From: Pirellulales bacterium
GTDB taxonomy: Bacteria; Planctomycetota; Planctomycetia; Pirellulales; JALHPA01
DNA: 6,629 bases
Assembly (NCBI GenBank): GCA_022842745.1
Contig: JALHPA010000154.1
Span: forward strand, 1 to 6,629
Direction of reading: 5' to 3'
In this document: piece after piece, positions 4,122 through 6,629 of the stretch
How the letters are laid out: the number at the start of each line of letters is the position of its first letter
Numbering within the stretch: position 1 is the stretch's first letter
Notes under the pieces: model-generated
Database searches by the model: none
Seen by the model: the letters and a program-made list of their open reading frames with translations, nothing else
Told to the model about the DNA's origin: nothing
Translations under genes and position numbers: made by a program

Positions 4122-5582
4122 ATGGGTGACGAAAAATACAAAACCCTCGATAAGAAAGTGAATGCCACGAATAGCCGGGTGGCGGACCTGGAGCGCAAGG
4201 TTCTCGCGGACAATTTGAAGGACTACGCGTACAAGGCGATCACCGGCGCAGTCGGTCGGGAGTATGCGAATCGGCTCGCGGCCTGGGAAGTGCATCTGAA
4301 TTCCCTCGTTGGTTATGCCACGACCGCCCTCAAACGGCATCAAGATCTGATTGACCAGGCGAAAGAGGACAAGCGTCGCGACGACGAAATGGCGATGTTT
4401 GTCTTGTCCATGATGGGCGGCGCGGCGTTATCGTTCGTCTCCGGAATCATCCAATACCGCCTGGGCCCCAAATTTCTGGGAAATCGCTCCTCGGAAACCG
4501 TCATTCGGCAAGTTCCTAATCCCAAATACGTCCCTCCAACGCCCCTCCCCCCTGCGCCGGTGATCCTGCCCAAAGCCGCTCGCACGATCAGCCCCGTCAT
4601 TCCGCCCGGGAAACTCGCTCCTCCCAGGACGCCCACCCTTCCAGACGCCGCTCGCACTATCAGTCCGGCAACGCCGCTTCCCAAACCCAGAACCGAGCCG
4701 CAATTCCTCGACATCAAGCGGGAAGTGTTCGATCCCGACTACAGCAAAGTCCTGGGAAAGGTCTTCGGCGACATGGGAAGTAAGATGGTCGCCGGAGTCG
4801 GAACCTTGCTTCCAGCTGCCAGGCCGTCCGACGCGAAACTGCATACCGCCATCGGGACCGTCGCCAGCTCCACTTCGCTCAAAATGTTCGAAATCAACTT
4901 GCGAAACGTCTGGGTGGAAGCCAATGCCCGTGGCGCCACCGGTCTCCAGAATTATGCCAACACCATCAGCAACGACGTAAACTGGGGCGACAACCTCTTG
5001 GCGGGAAACATTCCCGGTGTGACGCCGTACGCCGGAAAGGATCCGACGAGCCGGGTGGCCGAAGCGCACTACTACGGCGAAATCCGCAAGATGATCGACA
5101 AACAGCGCGAGCAATGGGCGAAAGAATGGTTCTACTACGGCAACGATCCCGCCCTCATCTCGGAAAACTTCGCTGTAAATGCTCTCGAAACGGAGATGTG
5201 GGCCCTGTGGATCCGCTCTGAGGAATTCCGCTACACCATGAAGCAGTCCTACATGCTCAACTACGGCGGCAAGCCAAGCTTCGATAAGGTCGTTGGCAAT
5301 AGCGGGCTCAAGATCGATCGCTTCGCCAAGCGTCTGCTGGATCTAGGGGTAATCGAAGGCAACGAATTCTTGGAACAATGGCGGCGGAATAGCTCCCAGC
5401 AAGCGGTATCCGGAGTGCAGCCAACGGAAATCACAAATATCTACGGAGACGTAGACACTCCAGAGGAAGTGCAGTCGATCAATGAGTGGGCCGGGAACCA
5501 CTCCCCCAAGATCCTGGGGGGTCGGGTCGGATCCATGCCCCGAACCATCCAAGCGCTTAATCACACGGACATCCGTGCTTAA
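4122..5582 (+). CDS. Unrecognised 486-residue protein with coiled coil, hydrophobic segment and Pro-rich repeats
   Basis: I do not recognise this protein. The ATG at 4122 is preferred over in-frame upstream codons because GGGAG (4109-4113) lies eight bases before it, and residues encoded further upstream would come from the leader hairpin. Residues 1-30 look like a short coiled coil (TLDKKVNATNSRVADLERKV). Residues 31-89 are charged and helical. One hydrophobic, glycine-containing segment spans 90-110 (MAMFVLSMMGGAALSFVSGII) and could cross or insert into a membrane; there is no N-terminal signal peptide. Residues 131-193 are proline-rich and contain two copies of LPxAARTISPxxPx (149-162 and 173-186), 24 residues apart. 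The C-terminal half (about 195-486) is soluble-looking, rich in Trp, Tyr and Asn, with WAKEWFYYGNDP at 332-343. There are no cysteines. The layout (helical stalk, hydrophobic segment, flexible linker, globular end) could suit a secreted, surface-anchored or pore-forming protein, but nothing confirms this. No partner gene is adjacent. Confidence 0.8.
   Translation: MGDEKYKTLDKKVNATNSRVADLERKVLADNLKDYAYKAITGAVGREYANRLAAWEVHLNSLVGYATTALKRHQDLIDQAKEDKRRDDEMAMFVLSMMGGAALSFVSGIIQYRLGPKFLGNRSSETVIRQVPNPKYVPPTPLPPAPVILPKAARTISPVIPPGKLAPPRTPTLPDAARTISPATPLPKPRTEPQFLDIKREVFDPDYSKVLGKVFGDMGSKMVAGVGTLLPAARPSDAKLHTAIGTVASSTSLKMFEINLRNVWVEANARGATGLQNYANTISNDVNWGDNLLAGNIPGVTPYAGKDPTSRVAEAHYYGEIRKMIDKQREQWAKEWFYYGNDPALISENFAVNALETEMWALWIRSEEFRYTMKQSYMLNYGGKPSFDKVVGNSGLKIDRFAKRLLDLGVIEGNEFLEQWRRNSSQQAVSGVQPTEITNIYGDVDTPEEVQSINEWAGNHSPKILGGRVGSMPRTIQALNHTDIRA
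4566..4679 (+). repeat. Two-copy internal repeat encoding a Pro-rich linker
   Basis: Two 42-nt units (4566-4607 and 4638-4679) encode LPKAARTISPVIPP and LPDAARTISPATPL. The core GCCGCTCGCAC is identical in both copies, and third-position changes follow it (ACGATCAGCCCC against ACTATCAGTCCG), so the protein sequence is kept better than the DNA. This is a diverged tandem duplication within the linker of the unrecognised protein. Confidence 0.7.
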
Positions 5583-5645
5583 GATCGCCACCCTCGCCCA
5601 ATCAGATCGAGAATTACGAAACCACCGTGGAAGCTACACGGCGTT

Positions 5646-5680
5646 AAAAAAGAACCGCTGCCTGGTCCAGGCAGCGGTTC
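5646..5680 (-). terminator. Intrinsic terminator of the thioredoxin-like gene
   Basis: GAACCGCTGCCTGG (5652-5665) and CCAGGCAGCGGTTC (5667-5680) form a perfect 14-bp inverted repeat around one T. On the plus strand it is preceded by six A residues (5646-5651), which become a U6 tract after the stem when read on the minus strand. It lies 38 nt past the stop of the minus-strand gene at 5719. There is no T-run on the other side, so it acts mainly leftward. Confidence 0.92.
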
Positions 5681-5718
5681 GAGTGAAAACTTCGGTTTGT
5701 GGCGTCGCCGCAAGCCGC

Positions 5719-6294
5719 CTAGTTCAAAATCTTGCTCGTATCCGTGAGGATCGACTTGGCGGACTTCTCGTCCAAGCTGTCCAGCGCATGATTCGCCGCG
5801 ACTTTGCCTTCCTTGTAGATCAAAACCGTCACTTCGGCCTTCGGATTGATCTTGTAGTCCTCCGGACCATTCGGCTGATCCTTCGGCACCACGATCGCGA
5901 TGTTCGACGCGCCAGCCTTTTCGGCCAACTTTTCGGCGGCCTTCTTCGCGGCTTCTTCCTTGTGCCCAATCAAATTCACAAACGCTCCCATCTTCTGATC
6001 GCTGTGATCGGCGACGACCTTATCCAGCTCCTTGATCAACTTCGCCAGCTTTTCGTCCGGAGTCCGGGCAAACACCATCACCACCGGGCGGCTGCCCAGC
6101 TTGCACCGATAGCACAACTCTTCGCCCACCTTGACGCCGTCGTGCGGGTTGCCGGCGGCCTTGACCACCTCAAACGCACCCACTTCTTCGCCTACCTGGG
6201 GACCACTCTTCAGGTCCTTCGATTCCGCGGCACGGGCAACAACCGCCGAGGCCGCCAACGCGATCGCCAAGCCAAACGTCGTGAGAACTCGCAT
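5719..6294 (-). CDS. Exported thioredoxin-fold-like protein with CYRC motif
   Basis: A 191-residue exported protein. The start is the ATG at 6294-6292, with a perfect AGGAG (6307-6303) eight bases upstream; the more upstream ATG at 6342 lacks a ribosome site and would put 16 extra residues before the signal peptide. Residues 1-23 are a signal peptide (MRVLTTFGLAIALAASAVVARA, cleavage near ARA or RAA). The mature part shows a beta-alpha pattern like a thioredoxin fold: strand VVMVFAR (71-77), a Lys-rich helix (80-95), strand MGAFVNLIG (102-110), a long Ala/Lys helix (112-127), strand NIAIVV (131-136), and the strand-turn VTVLIYKEGKV (155-165). CYRC (61-64) is the only cysteine pair. It sits before the first predicted strand, not after it as in thioredoxin, and the usual cis-proline before the VTVLIY strand is not evident. 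The role is unknown, possibly a periplasmic redox or metal protein. It has its own terminator and appears monocistronic. Confidence 0.85.
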   Translation of the reverse strand: MRVLTTFGLAIALAASAVVARAAESKDLKSGPQVGEEVGAFEVVKAAGNPHDGVKVGEELCYRCKLGSRPVVMVFARTPDEKLAKLIKELDKVVADHSDQKMGAFVNLIGHKEEAAKKAAEKLAEKAGASNIAIVVPKDQPNGPEDYKINPKAEVTVLIYKEGKVAANHALDSLDEKSAKSILTDTSKILN

Positions 6295-6537
6295 CAGGGA
6301 AACTCCTTTGGGGGAAACAACGCGGGAAACGCACAGAAGCAAGCAGGGTCCACGCGGGACCAGATACGTTGCAGTTTAGCAAGTTTGAGACCGGGAGCCT
6401 CCCAACGTGGAGACCTCCTCGGCAGGCCGTCCGTGCTAATACGAAGGCGGAAGTTGCACGGTTCGGCGGGTCGAGAAACTTTTTTCGGATTGTGCCGGGT
6501 GGCCGACCGGAAGAATTCGAGTTGAACGACAAAGAAC
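6295..6537. other. Divergent intergenic region
   Basis: This stretch holds the leader of the minus-strand thioredoxin-like gene and space for a plus-strand promoter. Visible are the ribosome site AGGAG (6307-6303, minus), a small stem GGTCC/GGACC (6347-6351 with 6357-6361), a palindrome GGGAG-C-CTCCC (6393-6403), and GAGACC repeated at 6387 and 6410. I find no promoter with both boxes convincing on either strand. Confidence 0.4.
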
Positions 6538-6629
6538 ATGCCCCAAAACACCCCAAATACCCAGATTTACTCCGGATTGCTCCGCGACAAGGGGCTGGCA
6601 ACGTGTGAGTCCGCCTGCCGAGACACTTC
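6538..6629 (+). CDS. Possible start of a gene running off the right edge
   Basis: An ATG at 6538 opens a frame of 30 complete codons with no stop before the window ends (MPQNTPNTQIYSGLLRDKGL...). An in-frame TGA lies just upstream at 6523-6525, so this would be the first possible start. The ribosome site is weak (AAAGA at 6531-6535). The residues show no recognisable family. The divergent arrangement with the gene at 5719-6294 is reasonable, but 92 bases of open frame is not strong evidence. Confidence 0.35.
   Translation, partial: MPQNTPNTQIYSGLLRDKGLATCESACRDT

Noticed and set aside
4428..5114. 228-codon minus-strand ORF inside the orphan gene
   Set aside because: Gly/Arg-rich shadow of the plus-strand gene, which has a good ribosome site and protein-level repeat conservation.
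5482..6525. 347-codon plus-strand ORF
   Set aside because: It runs antisense through the thioredoxin-like gene and its terminator; the minus-strand frame has a signal peptide, ribosome site and terminator, this one has none.

Overview
The window looks like chromosomal DNA of a planctomycete, probably Pirellulales-like. The main evidence is the 802-residue exported protein at 894-3302, which has the two haem-binding CxxCH sites and the PSCyt1-DUF1549-DUF1553 layout that is greatly expanded in Planctomycetes. Supporting evidence is GC-rich DNA, long antisense shadow ORFs, large intergenic gaps, and an exported thioredoxin-like protein of a kind I associate with this phylum. No mobile element, CRISPR array, tRNA or rRNA is visible.

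Layout. (1) 1-479, plus strand: the 3' part of a TetR-family repressor whose DNA-binding domain lies outside the window. (2) 480-893: a gap with no convincing protein gene. It holds a good sigma-70-type promoter (514-542), four consecutive stable hairpins and a strong intrinsic terminator (807-871), all facing the same way. I call this a free-standing structured non-coding RNA of about 320 nt. (3) 894-3302, minus strand: the PSCyt1/DUF1549/DUF1553 cytochrome-like protein, with a perfect TATAAT box upstream. (4) 3444-3785, plus strand: a DUF971 (GBBH-like N-terminal) protein transcribed divergently from it. (5) 3786-4121: a gap without a gene that ends in a long hairpin just upstream of the next start. 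(6) 4122-5582, plus strand: a 486-residue protein I do not recognise, with an N-terminal coiled coil, one hydrophobic segment, a proline-rich repeat linker and a soluble C-terminal half. (7) 5646-5680: an intrinsic terminator for the gene on its right. (8) 5719-6294, minus strand: an exported thioredoxin-fold-like protein with a displaced CxxC. (9) 6538-end, plus strand: a possible start of another gene.

The genes do not form one operon. Strands alternate, and almost every gene has its own promoter, leader or terminator. I see no shared pathway. The item most worth following is the candidate RNA at about 549-871: its 5' half is unusually rich in GGA motifs, including one in a tetraloop, which suggests (but does not show) a protein-binding or decoy RNA of the CsrB/RsmY type. 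The second is the orphan 486-residue protein with its structured leader.
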